DNA from: Bacteroidales bacterium
Lineage (GTDB): Bacteria; Bacteroidota; Bacteroidia; Bacteroidales; WCHB1-69
Assembly (NCBI GenBank): GCA_017615595.1
Contig: JAFZZT010000022.1
Coordinates: forward strand, 1-44,383
Direction of reading: 5' to 3'
DNA: 44,383 nucleotides
Below, in pieces: positions 35,123-44,383 of the stretch. How positions within the stretch are numbered: the first letter of the stretch is position 1; each line of letters starts with the position of its first letter. A program made the position numbers and the translations under genes. The notes under the pieces were generated by a model that had not been told where the DNA came from, did not search any database, and saw only the letters and a program-made list of their open reading frames with translations.

Positions 35123-36361
35123 TTATATTTTAGAGGGATCTATCGGGAAAACGAAGTCGCGGTTGTCGGCATCGGAGAGCATGCACTGGTCGCAGATGGT
35201 GAGTTCGCCATTGAGGCGGCGCTGCACCATGTCGCCAAGACGGTCCTGCAGGGCTTCTATCTCGACAAATTTGACAATCTCGTTGGCGAAGGCGAACATG
35301 AGCAGTTTGCGGGCGTTGTGTTCGCTGATGCCGCGGGAGCGCAGGTAGAAGAGCGCCTCGTCGTCCAGCTGGCCCACGGTGGCGCCATGGCTGCACTGCA
35401 CATCGTCGGCGTAGATCTCCAGGAACGGGGTCGTGTTCACCCTCGCCTTGTCGGTGAGGAGGATGTTGCGATTCGTCTGGAAGGCTGCCGTGCGCTGTGC
35501 GTCCGGATGCACCACGACATGTCCGTGGAATCCGGCCATCGCCTCGTCATCCATGATGCCCTTGTAGAGCTGCTTGCTGGTGCAGTCGGTTGCCCGATGG
35601 TGCACCTTGATGTGGTTGTCGCACTGCTGGCTCTTGTCCACCAGATAGAGACCGTAGAGCTGCGCATCCGCGAAGGGCTCGCTCAAGTTGACGATGATAT
35701 TGTTGCGGATGTAGCCCGCGTTGAAGGTCACGATGTTGGAGTGGAAATGGGTATAACCCTGCTGATGCACATAGAGATGGTTGAAGAGCTGGGACTCTTT
35801 CTCCTTGTTCTCCGTCTTGTAATAGTGCAGCTGGGCCCGCTCGGACAAGAAGACCTCGGTGACCACATTGAGGAAGGTGTGCCCAAAGCGGACTGAGTCA
35901 TCGCACTGTATCAGCGACATCTCAGCACCTTGGCCCACATAGATGACGTGGCGGTTCTGCACCAGCAAGTCGTCCTGGCTGTTGATGATGGAGATGATCT
36001 GGAACGGGTCCTTCATCTTCACCTCATCGGGGATGTAGAGGAAGATGCCGTCCGTATATTGCGACTCGTTCAGGGTGGTCAGCTCGTCCTTCTCGGTCTG
36101 GAGGAAAGCCTCGTGACACTTCTGGATGATGTCAGGGTACTGCTGCATGGCGGCGCGGAGGCTGCCATAGACCACCCCGTTGTCCAGACGGGTGAGGGGT
36201 TGCCGGTCGTGGACGTACCAGCCGTTCAGCATCGGCAGCGTGATGGCGTCCAGATTCCAGATCTGACACTTGAAGAGCTCCTCTATCGGGCGGTATGGAT
36301 CCGGCTCGGTCTGGAGCTGAAACTGCGAGAGCTTCTGAGCGTATGATATTTCGGATTTCAT
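35123..36361 (-). CDS. sufD: Fe-S cluster assembly scaffold protein SufD
   Basis: 412 residues. Beta-helix SufB/SufD core with NNIIVNLSEPFADAQLYGLYLVDKSQQCDNHIKVHHRA and FLEIYADDVQCSHGATVGQLDDEALFYLRSRGIS, the conserved His/Cys segment at the SufB-SufD interface. It lacks the Cys-rich N-terminal part of SufB, so SufD is the right call. It works with SufB and SufC on cluster assembly in the cytosol. Begins 6 bp after sufC. Confidence 0.95.
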   Translation of the reverse strand: MKSEISYAQKLSQFQLQTEPDPYRPIEELFKCQIWNLDAITLPMLNGWYVHDRQPLTRLDNGVVYGSLRAAMQQYPDIIQKCHEAFLQTEKDELTTLNESQYTDGIFLYIPDEVKMKDPFQIISIINSQDDLLVQNRHVIYVGQGAEMSLIQCDDSVRFGHTFLNVVTEVFLSERAQLHYYKTENKEKESQLFNHLYVHQQGYTHFHSNIVTFNAGYIRNNIIVNLSEPFADAQLYGLYLVDKSQQCDNHIKVHHRATDCTSKQLYKGIMDDEAMAGFHGHVVVHPDAQRTAAFQTNRNILLTDKARVNTTPFLEIYADDVQCSHGATVGQLDDEALFYLRSRGISEHNARKLLMFAFANEIVKFVEIEALQDRLGDMVQRRLNGELTICDQCMLSDADNRDFVFPIDPSKI

Positions 36362-36367
36362 CAGTCT

Positions 36368-37126
36368 CTATTTTGCAGATTCATACTCGTCTTTGATCCA
36401 GTCGTAGCCGCGCTTCTCGAGCTCCAGGGCCAGCTCCTTGGTGCCGGTCTTGACGATCTTGCCGTCGAAGAGCACATGCACCACGTCCGGCACGATGTAG
36501 TCGAGCAGACGCTGGTAGTGGGTGATGACGATGGTGGCGTTGTCCGGGGTCTTGAGATGGTTGACACCGTTGGCCACGATGCGCAGCGCGTCAATGTCGA
36601 GGCCGGAGTCCGTCTCGTCCAGGATGGAGAGGGTCGGCTCCAACATGGCCATCTGAAAGATCTCGTTGCGTTTCTTCTCGCCGCCGGAGAACCCTTCGTT
36701 GACAGAACGGTTGCTCAGCTTGTCGGTCAGCTCGACCACCTTCTGCTTCTCATTCATCAGGCGCAGGAACTGGGCACCGTTGAGCGGGTCCAGGCCGCGG
36801 TACTCGCGGATCTCGTTCAGCGCCGTGCGCATGAAATTGGCGATGCTCACACCCGGGATCTCCACCGGATACTGGAAACCGATGAAAATGCCCTCGCGAG
36901 CACGGTCCTCAATGGACATGCCCAAGAGATCCTTGCCTTTGTAAACAATACGTCCCTCCGTCACCTCATACCCCTCCTTGCCGGCAATGACAGAGGCCAG
37001 CGTGCTCTTGCCCGTGCCGTTGGGACCCATGATGGCATGGACCTCGCCGGCGTTTATCTGCAAATCAACACCTTTCAAAATCTCTCTTCCTTTGATGGAG
37101 ACGTGTAAGTTTTCAATTTTCAGCAT
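36368..37126 (-). CDS. sufC: Fe-S cluster assembly ATPase SufC
   Basis: 252 residues, soluble ABC ATPase. Walker A GPNGTGKST (34-42), FQYPVEIPGVS, the signature FSGGEKKRNEI and Walker B SILDETDSGLD with the SufC-specific motif DIDALRIVANGVN. It drives conformational change of the SufBCD complex. First gene of its operon here: directly upstream is a 214-bp promoter region, not sufB, which is unusual. Confidence 0.97.
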   Translation of the reverse strand: MLKIENLHVSIKGREILKGVDLQINAGEVHAIMGPNGTGKSTLASVIAGKEGYEVTEGRIVYKGKDLLGMSIEDRAREGIFIGFQYPVEIPGVSIANFMRTALNEIREYRGLDPLNGAQFLRLMNEKQKVVELTDKLSNRSVNEGFSGGEKKRNEIFQMAMLEPTLSILDETDSGLDIDALRIVANGVNHLKTPDNATIVITHYQRLLDYIVPDVVHVLFDGKIVKTGTKELALELEKRGYDWIKDEYESAK

Positions 37127-37227
37127 AATTCTCTATGTTCTGTTATATTTCTTAATGATCGTTTTTTGTATAAACAGGCATTATCAGCCGTATTACAACT
37201 CCTAATAACCCATTTTATTGAAGGCTG

Positions 37228-37235
37228 CAAAAATA
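37228..37235 (-). promoter_or_regulatory. proximal -7 box (TATTTTTG) for the suf operon
   Basis: Minus-strand TATTTTTGCAGCC, 101 bp before the sufC ATG. A second candidate box lies 28 bp further upstream. Confidence 0.5.
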
Positions 37236-37262
37236 CGAAATTTAGGTGCAGTTTTGGACAAT

Positions 37263-37270
37263 CAAAGATA
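37263..37270 (-). promoter_or_regulatory. distal -7 box (TATCTTTG) for the suf operon
   Basis: Minus-strand TATCTTTGATTG matches TAnnTTTG. Together with 37228-37235 it suggests tandem promoters for sufC; which is used cannot be told from sequence. Confidence 0.4.
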
Positions 37271-37308
37271 AAAACAATGTTGAGTCATCATTTTTCATAC
37301 AAAATAGT

Positions 37309-37316
37309 TATTTTTG
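37309..37316 (+). promoter_or_regulatory. -7 box (TATTTTTG) for the AddA-like gene
   Basis: TATTTTTGCTC, 24 bp before the ATG at 37341, diverging from the suf promoters. Confidence 0.6.
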
Positions 37317-37340
37317 CTCTCTTGATAAAAACGCATTACA

Positions 37341-40300
37341 ATGTTCACAACCTATTCCGCATCAGCGGGTTCTGGCAAAACATTCAGTCTGGTGGTTGAC
37401 TATCTGACCATCTGCTTTAAGAATCTCTGTCCGAGAACTTCTCATGACAAACATCCTTCGGCTTCTTCCCGGGAAGAGTTCCGCAAGATTCTGGCCATGA
37501 CCTTCACCAACAATGCCGCTTTAGAGATGAAAAAGCGCATCTTGGACGTACTGAATGAATTCGCCTTCACACCGACCGATCAACGTCTCCCCGAATTTAA
37601 CGATTATTATGAAAAGATCGTGAAGAAAGTCTTTGGAGAGGATGCTGACGAGCACGACCCGTCCCTACGGGAGAAGATCTGCCACGCCGCCCGGTTGCAG
37701 CTGCAGACCATCCTGTACGACTACGACCGCTTCTCCGTCACCACCATCGACAAATTCTATCAGAAGGTTATCCGCTCCTCGGCGCTCCGCCTCGGCCTCA
37801 ACCTCAACTACTCCGTGGAGATAGATCTCGGAGAATTCTACCAACTGGTGGTTGACAAGGTGATGGACGACCTGAAGAAAGGCGACCCCCTCACCGACCG
37901 CCTCCTGAAAGCCCTGAGCCAAGACATGGACGTATCAGGAAAATCCGACATCCAGCAATTCCTCCTCGACACCCTGGATCTGCTCTACAAGAATGCCGAG
38001 GACAACTATCAATTCCTGAAGAGGTTGAGAAAACTCGACAACCAAGCGTTTGAAGATCATATCAAGGAGTGGCAAAAGGATGTCTATGAAACCATTCCGG
38101 ATGCAGCAAGCAAGAAAAAGACGCTCACCGCTGAATTGCTCCAGCTTCTGGAGGAAAAAACAGGGGAACCTAAAGATGGGGTGAATCAAAATGTCTATAA
38201 GGCAGTTGGTAAATGGGTAGCTAACCCTAAACTATTCATATCCGCTGAAAATGCAGAATCCAACTATAAGAATGTCTGCAAATTAGTCAATGGTGCGTAT
38301 CTAAACAAGAACAAACATCTGGACCCGGCTACTGAAGCTGAAATCTTAAAGAAAGCCCAGGATTTGCAAGTGTGGATGAACGACGAGCTGAAACGCTATT
38401 TCAACGAACTTTTAGTCTTAAAATATGCAAACAAGCTGTTGATCATCTTTGACATCCAACAAAGAATGGATGACTTGAAAGCGTTGCGTGGGTTGTTTTT
38501 CCTATCAGAAGCCAACATCATCCTCCACGAGAATCTGTCCGCCCTGCCGCCGGGCGTGTCGCCCGAGATCTACGAGAAGCAGGGTTTCCACTACTTCTTC
38601 CTGGATGAATTCCAAGACACCTCGCTGATGCAGTGGCACAACATCAAGCCCCTGATAGAGAACAACGCCATCGCGGGAAGAGGGGATGCCTTCCTCTTTG
38701 GCGATGTCAAGCAGGCCATCTACCACTGGCGCAACGGCGATGCCGAGATTCTCCACGACCTCTCCTCCTACCCCACGCAGAACCAACACGGGCACGGCTT
38801 CCCCACCCTCGCGGAGGACAACTACCACATGGTGCCGCTCCAGACCAACTTCCGCTCCCAAGAGGCGGTCATCAAATTCAACAACGAGTTCTTCAAAGTG
38901 TGGGCGAAGGAACTTGGCTTTCATGACCAGTACAAGGATGTTGAGCAGCTCGTCCCCGACAAAGAGGACAAGCACGGCGGTCTTGTCCAGACCTACCTGC
39001 ACGGCGAAGACCCCGTCACTAAGGATAGTGTGAAATCCCTTCCCGACTCCTTCTCCAAGTTAAAAGAGTTCGTGGAGAACAACGACCCCCTCAACGCCAA
39101 ACACTTCCAGATCTTGTATGCCGTACAGGACGCACTCAACCGCGGCTATGCGTGCAAAGACATCCTTCTGCTTTTCCGCAGGAATGATTTCTTATCCGAG
39201 GTTGCCCAGCTGCTGATCAATTATGGCATGAGAGTGGAGACCAAGAAGTCGCTCTCCTTGGACCAGGCGCCCGAGGTGATGGCCATCTTAGAGACGCTGA
39301 GATTACTGTTGAACCCCCACGACAGGCTCGTGCAAGCCAAAATCATCCATGCTCTCTCGCAGATCATGGATATCGGAGACGCCTACACCAACTGGATTCT
39401 GAAATTGCAGGACGACGACAGCGACAACTTCTCTCTCTTCATCGAAGAGCACTTCGGCCAGCCTCTCGCCCTCAACGAATGGCGGAAAGAGCCTCTCTTC
39501 ATCACCATCCTGAACATCATCAAGACCTATCGTCTGGATGAGATGGGAAGTCCTTTCCTGAACGACTTCCTCGACTTTGTGTTGAACTATCTGGCCAATA
39601 GAAAAGATGATGTGGAAGACTTGTTGAACCGCTGGGATTATCTTAAAAAAAGCAAAAAGATACCCTCTGTTCAGTCTTTCGCCAAGCAGGACGCCATCAC
39701 ATTGATGACCATCCATGGCTCCAAGGGCATGCAACACCCCGTGGTGATCTATCCCATCAAACAAGAAAGGGCACAGGAAATCGGTTTCTGGACCATTGAC
39801 CCGACTGACAATTCCACTGCGGAGGAGGAAAGACGGATTGCCTATGTGAAAAGCGGGGAGAAATCCTTTTCATTCTCCGATCTCAAAGACGATCATCTTC
39901 AGAAAAAACAGGAAGTGAAAAACGACGCCTTGAACGTGGCCTATGTGGCACACACCAGAGCCGTTGACCTTCTCTACCTGATCATAGAAGCTAAAGAGAA
40001 TCCCAAGGGTACGGACCACATCTCCGTCTTACAAAATTTCGTCCTCCACGCCAAAACAAAATCCGGCGATCCCTTCTTCACAAAAGATGACGACATCCCC
40101 CATCATTTTTACGCGGGAGATGAAACTTGGACAAAACCCAAAAAGGAAGAAAAAGATAAAGAAAAGACGGTCGCAAAGATGGTCACCCCAGCCATGGGCA
40201 TCTCAGACTTCTCGCTGCAGGAATTGGTGATGCCAGAGATGATCCCAGCTGATGATCCGCGTTCCATCGGCACCAAGGTACACGATTTCCTCTCCCGCTT

Positions 40301-40649
40301 CAGCGCGTTTCCGCAGAGTGAGGAAGAGGCCAAGGAGGTCGAGCAGACCATACCGGAGGAGATACGACCTTATGTGATGAATTTCTTCCGTCAGATTCTT
40401 CAGGACGAGGAGCTGAAACGCTTTTTCGGACCTGAGGCCAAGGTCTATAACGAGGTCTCCATCCTGTTGCCCGATGGCAACACGAGGCGCCCCGACAGAG
40501 TCTCCATGCTCGAGGACAAAGTGCGGGTTTATGACTACAAAACGGGCCATGATGACGCCGACTACCAAAAACAGCTGGATGAATACTGCCAGCTGATCCG
40601 CGAGATGGGATATGAAGACGTACAGGGGCGACTGCTCTTCGTCATTTAG
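37341..40649 (+). CDS. AddA-like UvrD/REP helicase with C-terminal PD-(D/E)XK nuclease
   Basis: 1102 residues. SF1A motifs: Walker A SASAGSGKT (6-14), MTFTNNAALEMKKRI, FLDEFQDTSLMQW (Walker B near 420), GDVKQAIYHWRNGD, TNFRSQEAVI, and TIHGSKGMQHPVVI. The C-terminal nuclease shows RPDRVSMLEDKVRVYDYKTGH near 1050-1070 (D and K of PD-(D/E)XK). This is the Bacteroidota form of AddA, which processes double-strand breaks for RecA loading. Its usual AddB-like nuclease partner is not adjacent on either side. Part of the middle (about 38100-38500) is more AT-rich than the ends. Confidence 0.92.
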   Translation: MFTTYSASAGSGKTFSLVVDYLTICFKNLCPRTSHDKHPSASSREEFRKILAMTFTNNAALEMKKRILDVLNEFAFTPTDQRLPEFNDYYEKIVKKVFGEDADEHDPSLREKICHAARLQLQTILYDYDRFSVTTIDKFYQKVIRSSALRLGLNLNYSVEIDLGEFYQLVVDKVMDDLKKGDPLTDRLLKALSQDMDVSGKSDIQQFLLDTLDLLYKNAEDNYQFLKRLRKLDNQAFEDHIKEWQKDVYETIPDAASKKKTLTAELLQLLEEKTGEPKDGVNQNVYKAVGKWVANPKLFISAENAESNYKNVCKLVNGAYLNKNKHLDPATEAEILKKAQDLQVWMNDELKRYFNELLVLKYANKLLIIFDIQQRMDDLKALRGLFFLSEANIILHENLSALPPGVSPEIYEKQGFHYFFLDEFQDTSLMQWHNIKPLIENNAIAGRGDAFLFGDVKQAIYHWRNGDAEILHDLSSYPTQNQHGHGFPTLAEDNYHMVPLQTNFRSQEAVIKFNNEFFKVWAKELGFHDQYKDVEQLVPDKEDKHGGLVQTYLHGEDPVTKDSVKSLPDSFSKLKEFVENNDPLNAKHFQILYAVQDALNRGYACKDILLLFRRNDFLSEVAQLLINYGMRVETKKSLSLDQAPEVMAILETLRLLLNPHDRLVQAKIIHALSQIMDIGDAYTNWILKLQDDDSDNFSLFIEEHFGQPLALNEWRKEPLFITILNIIKTYRLDEMGSPFLNDFLDFVLNYLANRKDDVEDLLNRWDYLKKSKKIPSVQSFAKQDAITLMTIHGSKGMQHPVVIYPIKQERAQEIGFWTIDPTDNSTAEEERRIAYVKSGEKSFSFSDLKDDHLQKKQEVKNDALNVAYVAHTRAVDLLYLIIEAKENPKGTDHISVLQNFVLHAKTKSGDPFFTKDDDIPHHFYAGDETWTKPKKEEKDKEKTVAKMVTPAMGISDFSLQELVMPEMIPADDPRSIGTKVHDFLSRFSAFPQSEEEAKEVEQTIPEEIRPYVMNFFRQILQDEELKRFFGPEAKVYNEVSILLPDGNTRRPDRVSMLEDKVRVYDYKTGHDDADYQKQLDEYCQLIREMGYEDVQGRLLFVI

Positions 40650-40657
40650 CGACACGC

Positions 40658-42757
40658 CTACAGGCTCAAACGCACACCCACGAAATAGGAGCGGGGCATC
40701 AGAGGTCCATAGATATAACCGGAGTCTCTGTCGAGACCCGTATCCAGATCCTTTTGATAGGAGTTGAAGATATTCTGCACACCGGCATTCAGCTGTAGCA
40801 CGGCGGTGGTCTCTTTATGCCCCTCAGGGTTATTGCTACGGTTCCGGATGTGAAAATCATAGGATATCTTGGCTCCCAAGTCAAAGAATGTCTGGCTTTC
40901 GACCAGCACCGGAACGGACAGCTCGTGGGGCACCAGCATAGGACCGGTGAGGGTGCCGGTGACGGAGATCACAAGGTTTCGCCAAGGATTGCTCTCCACC
41001 ATCAGATGGCCATACAGATTCGGGGTGCGGAGCATGCGCTCTTCGGGAGTGGCGTCTTCATTCCAGACCACCGGCTGATTGTAGCGACTCTGCTGCCAAG
41101 TGATTCCCGCACTGGCATTAAGCCACCGCTTCCATGTGGCATTGACCTCCACATGCACCCCATAGACAAAGCCCTTGTCGGCATTGTATCTCTCTTCCCA
41201 CTCCTGTCCGTAGTCATCGGTGATGCGGCGGGTGGCAAAGATGTGGTCCAGGTAGGTGAAGAATGCCTCTCCTTCCATGTCGAGGCGCAACTGGCCAGCG
41301 TGCAGGTCATAGTCCACCGACAGTGTAGCATTGTGGGAACGCTCCTCGCGCAGGCCCTCTGCCAGGCGGCTCTGGATGCGCTCGCCCTCCGCCATCGCTA
41401 CATGCAGATCCTCATCGTACGTTTGTGGTGCCCGGAAGCCCATGCCATAGCCGAGACGCAAGGACAACGGCCGGATGGGACTGTAGCGCACACTGACGCG
41501 GGGACTCACCACGGGCGTCTGGACCAGCGTGTGCTTGTCGAGACGCGCTCCCACCAAGATGGACCACGCCTTGTTCTGCCACTCGTTTTGCAAATAGGCA
41601 CTGTAGATGTGCACCAGCTGGTCGGTGTAGCTGGCATAGCCCGGGATGGAGTCGTGGAGGATGTCGAGGTTGTACTCGACTCCGGCGGTGAGGGTCGCAG
41701 GCATAAACCAGAGTTTCTCAAAGGAGTAGGTGTAGCGTGCGCCCGCCAGCGTGGAGAAGCTATGGGTGTAGCCGTACGCCTTGAGCGCGGCGGCGACCTC
41801 CTCGGCACTGCCCTCGCCAATGCCGCCGTAGTAACTCTCCCGCCGCGTGTTCTGGACACCGGCATAGGCCTCCACACAATGTCGGCCAAGATGCAGATGG
41901 TAGTCGATTTGGCCACTGTGGATCCTATGCGCCGCACCCTCCGAGATATTCGACTCATGAGGCTGCAAATCCAGACGGTTGCCGCCACGATGCTCGTCTC
42001 GCAAAGTGTGATACTGAATGGTCAACTTGGAATAGAGCGAAGGCCTCCAATAGGCCCGAAAGCCCATGGCAAGATTCTGCAACTTGGGGATGTCGCTGTA
42101 CCCGTCCCGGTTATGATCGTACGGGTTGCGGAAGCGACTCTGCCCAAACAGATGGATGCCCGCCTTGTTGTTCGGCGTCACCAGAGAGACCGATGCGCCC
42201 GTGGTGTTGTCCAAGGCCGACAGTCCGCCGATGCCCGTGACAGTATGGCTGACCGAGGCAGCGTTTTTCAGACTCTCCTTGGTGATGATATTGATGGTGC
42301 CGCCGATGGCCGAGGCCCCGAAGAGCGCACTGCCACCACCCCGGACTATCTCCACCCGGTCGATCATCTCCACGGGCAGCTGCTCTAATCCGTAAACACC
42401 CGCCAGCGAAGAGATGACTGGCCTTGAGTCTATCAATATCTGGGTGTAGTGGCCATCCAAACCATTGATGCGCGCCTGCATAAAGCCACAATTCTGGCAG
42501 TCGTTCTCCACCCGCACACCTGTCGAGAACGCCAGCCCCTGCGCCAAACACACCGCATTGGCAATATGCATGGCCTTGACCGACAACACCTCCACCAATG
42601 TCGGGGCCTCGTGCCGCAATGTCTGTTCCCGGTTGGACGAGATCACCACCTCGTCCACATGTACCGTATCTTTCAAATCCAATTCCTGGGCCGTCATGCC
42701 CAAGACGCATATCCAAACCACAAAGGTAAGGATATACTTCAAATGTGTATATCTCAT
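40658..42757 (-). CDS. TonB-dependent receptor, probable metal or metal-chelate uptake
   Basis: 699 residues. Signal peptide to about residue 23 (GMTAQ). Plug domain with VDEVVISSNREQT, VENDCQNCGFMQARINGLDGHYTQILIDSRPVISSLAGVYGLEQLP and VRGGGSALFGASAIGGTINIIT; barrel to the C-terminus (SYFVGVRLSL). The plug carries CQNC (Cys87, Cys90), a feature of a Bacteroidota receptor group resembling HmuR/colicin I receptors. Directly behind a Cys/His-rich secreted protein (67-bp gap, same strand), which points to metal ligands. No SusD, so not a glycan transporter. Ends 8 bp from the addA-like stop. Confidence 0.9.
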   Translation of the reverse strand: MRYTHLKYILTFVVWICVLGMTAQELDLKDTVHVDEVVISSNREQTLRHEAPTLVEVLSVKAMHIANAVCLAQGLAFSTGVRVENDCQNCGFMQARINGLDGHYTQILIDSRPVISSLAGVYGLEQLPVEMIDRVEIVRGGGSALFGASAIGGTINIITKESLKNAASVSHTVTGIGGLSALDNTTGASVSLVTPNNKAGIHLFGQSRFRNPYDHNRDGYSDIPKLQNLAMGFRAYWRPSLYSKLTIQYHTLRDEHRGGNRLDLQPHESNISEGAAHRIHSGQIDYHLHLGRHCVEAYAGVQNTRRESYYGGIGEGSAEEVAAALKAYGYTHSFSTLAGARYTYSFEKLWFMPATLTAGVEYNLDILHDSIPGYASYTDQLVHIYSAYLQNEWQNKAWSILVGARLDKHTLVQTPVVSPRVSVRYSPIRPLSLRLGYGMGFRAPQTYDEDLHVAMAEGERIQSRLAEGLREERSHNATLSVDYDLHAGQLRLDMEGEAFFTYLDHIFATRRITDDYGQEWEERYNADKGFVYGVHVEVNATWKRWLNASAGITWQQSRYNQPVVWNEDATPEERMLRTPNLYGHLMVESNPWRNLVISVTGTLTGPMLVPHELSVPVLVESQTFFDLGAKISYDFHIRNRSNNPEGHKETTAVLQLNAGVQNIFNSYQKDLDTGLDRDSGYIYGPLMPRSYFVGVRLSL

Positions 42758-42824
42758 ACTTTATTAATTTCTGTTAAAAATGAATGATGAGGCATTCACA
42801 ACACCTCTTGAGAACTATCCGTTT

Positions 42825-43187
42825 TTAGCAGAAAAAAGGCGGGGCGCGCCCTTGGGGCCGTTCTCTTTCGGCAGAAAGCACCTCCGTCACAAAAAGAGAC
42901 GGACACACCCTAACACTCTGTAAGAAAGAAGTATAACAGGTGGGCGAAACGGTAACGACCTTGACAATGGTGAAATGACAAATCAGACAGTCCTCGTCAT
43001 TGCAACCTTCGTATTCGGAGATCACTGTATGATGGTTGACATGGTCGGACAAGCGCAGTCCTTCCAACGGGCAAACCACATCTTCATACACGACAGCATG
43101 ATGCTGGTGACAGGATTTCCCCACCACCATGACGCTGAAAGCCGCGCATAGAATCCAAGCTACTATGGTTGTGAACCGTTGTCTCAT
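42825..43187 (-). CDS. small Cys/His-rich exported protein
   Basis: 120 residues. N-terminal hydrophobic segment (TTIVAWILCAAFSVMVVG) is a signal or anchor. The mature part is rich in possible metal ligands: CHQHH (26-30), DHVNHH (48-53), CNDEDCLICHF (62-72). The basic C-terminal tail (ERERPQGRAPPFFC) ends in Cys. No family name recalled with certainty; similar short proteins with a DDCPICHF-like motif occur beside TonB receptors in Bacteroidales. It precedes the receptor in the same direction and may bind or sense a metal for it; inference. Confidence 0.7.
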   Translation of the reverse strand: MRQRFTTIVAWILCAAFSVMVVGKSCHQHHAVVYEDVVCPLEGLRLSDHVNHHTVISEYEGCNDEDCLICHFTIVKVVTVSPTCYTSFLQSVRVCPSLFVTEVLSAERERPQGRAPPFFC

Positions 43188-43309
43188 AAAGGGTTAGCCA
43201 TGTTTTGTCAAACTATATCCAACCGTACAATCTGGCGGCGAAAATATAAAATATCTTTACATGATGCCCACCATAGCTTCATACAAGTGGGCAAGATCGC
43301 GAAACGACC

Positions 43310-44383
<1,074 letters not shown>

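Noticed and set aside
40817-42388. 523-aa open frame antisense to the second TonB receptor
   Set aside because: Shadow frame; receptor motifs on the minus strand are unambiguous.
43265-43293. Hairpin TGCCCAC/GTGGGCA after the GH97 gene as a terminator
   Set aside because: Only 7 bp with a long loop and no U-tract; too weak to annotate.

Overview
The window looks like chromosomal DNA of a Bacteroidota bacterium, most likely an uncultured member of the order Bacteroidales. The signs are: type IX secretion (T9SS) cargo with both sorting-domain types (type A near 5300-5560 and 11559-11800, CHU_C/type B at the end of the 893-aa protein); a GH97 (SusB-like) glycosidase; a DPP5-like S9 peptidase; a DUF3098-uppP-truB cluster behind ftsX; two TonB-dependent receptors; and many promoters of the Bacteroidota form TAnnTTTG. 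No rRNA, tRNA, CRISPR array, transposase or phage packaging gene was seen.

Layout. 1-5830 is an accessory, surface-protein region. It holds the tail of a large unknown protein, a visibly AT-rich two-gene insert (PKD-repeat protein plus small outer-membrane barrel) bracketed by two copies of that tail, and a tightly packed four-gene operon (trimeric-fibre-like protein with S74-like C-terminus, two paralogous small membrane proteins, and a T9SS-CTD protein broken by an in-frame TGA). Tracts of 7- and 10-nt tandem repeats lie in its gaps. 5831-11255 holds methylmalonyl-CoA mutase with a clear terminator, facing a TonB-dependent receptor cotranscribed with a mannose-1-phosphate guanylyltransferase. 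11559-13380 is a T9SS cargo gene followed by an about 0.9-kb gene-free island packed with inverted repeats.

13381-27600 is envelope housekeeping: lipoprotein, PlsC-like acyltransferase, the ftsX-DUF3098-uppP-truB operon, an MsbA-like exporter, an MltD-like lytic transglycosylase, a MORN-repeat protein, a small lipoprotein, a bile-acid/sodium-symporter-like carrier, an LptG/LptF-type permease and a DPP5-like peptidase. 27788-30469 is a large T9SS type-B surface protein. 30459-33450 is an lgt-degT-truA operon; 33514-37126 is a sufC-sufD-rlmH-M20 peptidase operon without sufB; 37341-40649 is an AddA-like helicase-nuclease. The right end has a second TonB-dependent receptor paired with a small Cys/His-rich secreted protein (possible metal acquisition) and the C-terminal half of a GH97 enzyme running off the edge.

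The most unusual parts are the tail-flanked AT-rich cassette (215-2768), the four-gene surface operon with its nonsense codon (2904-5561), the hairpin island (12676-13313), and the Cys/His protein plus CxxC receptor pair (40658-43187). All functional calls are from reading the sequence; no database search was run.
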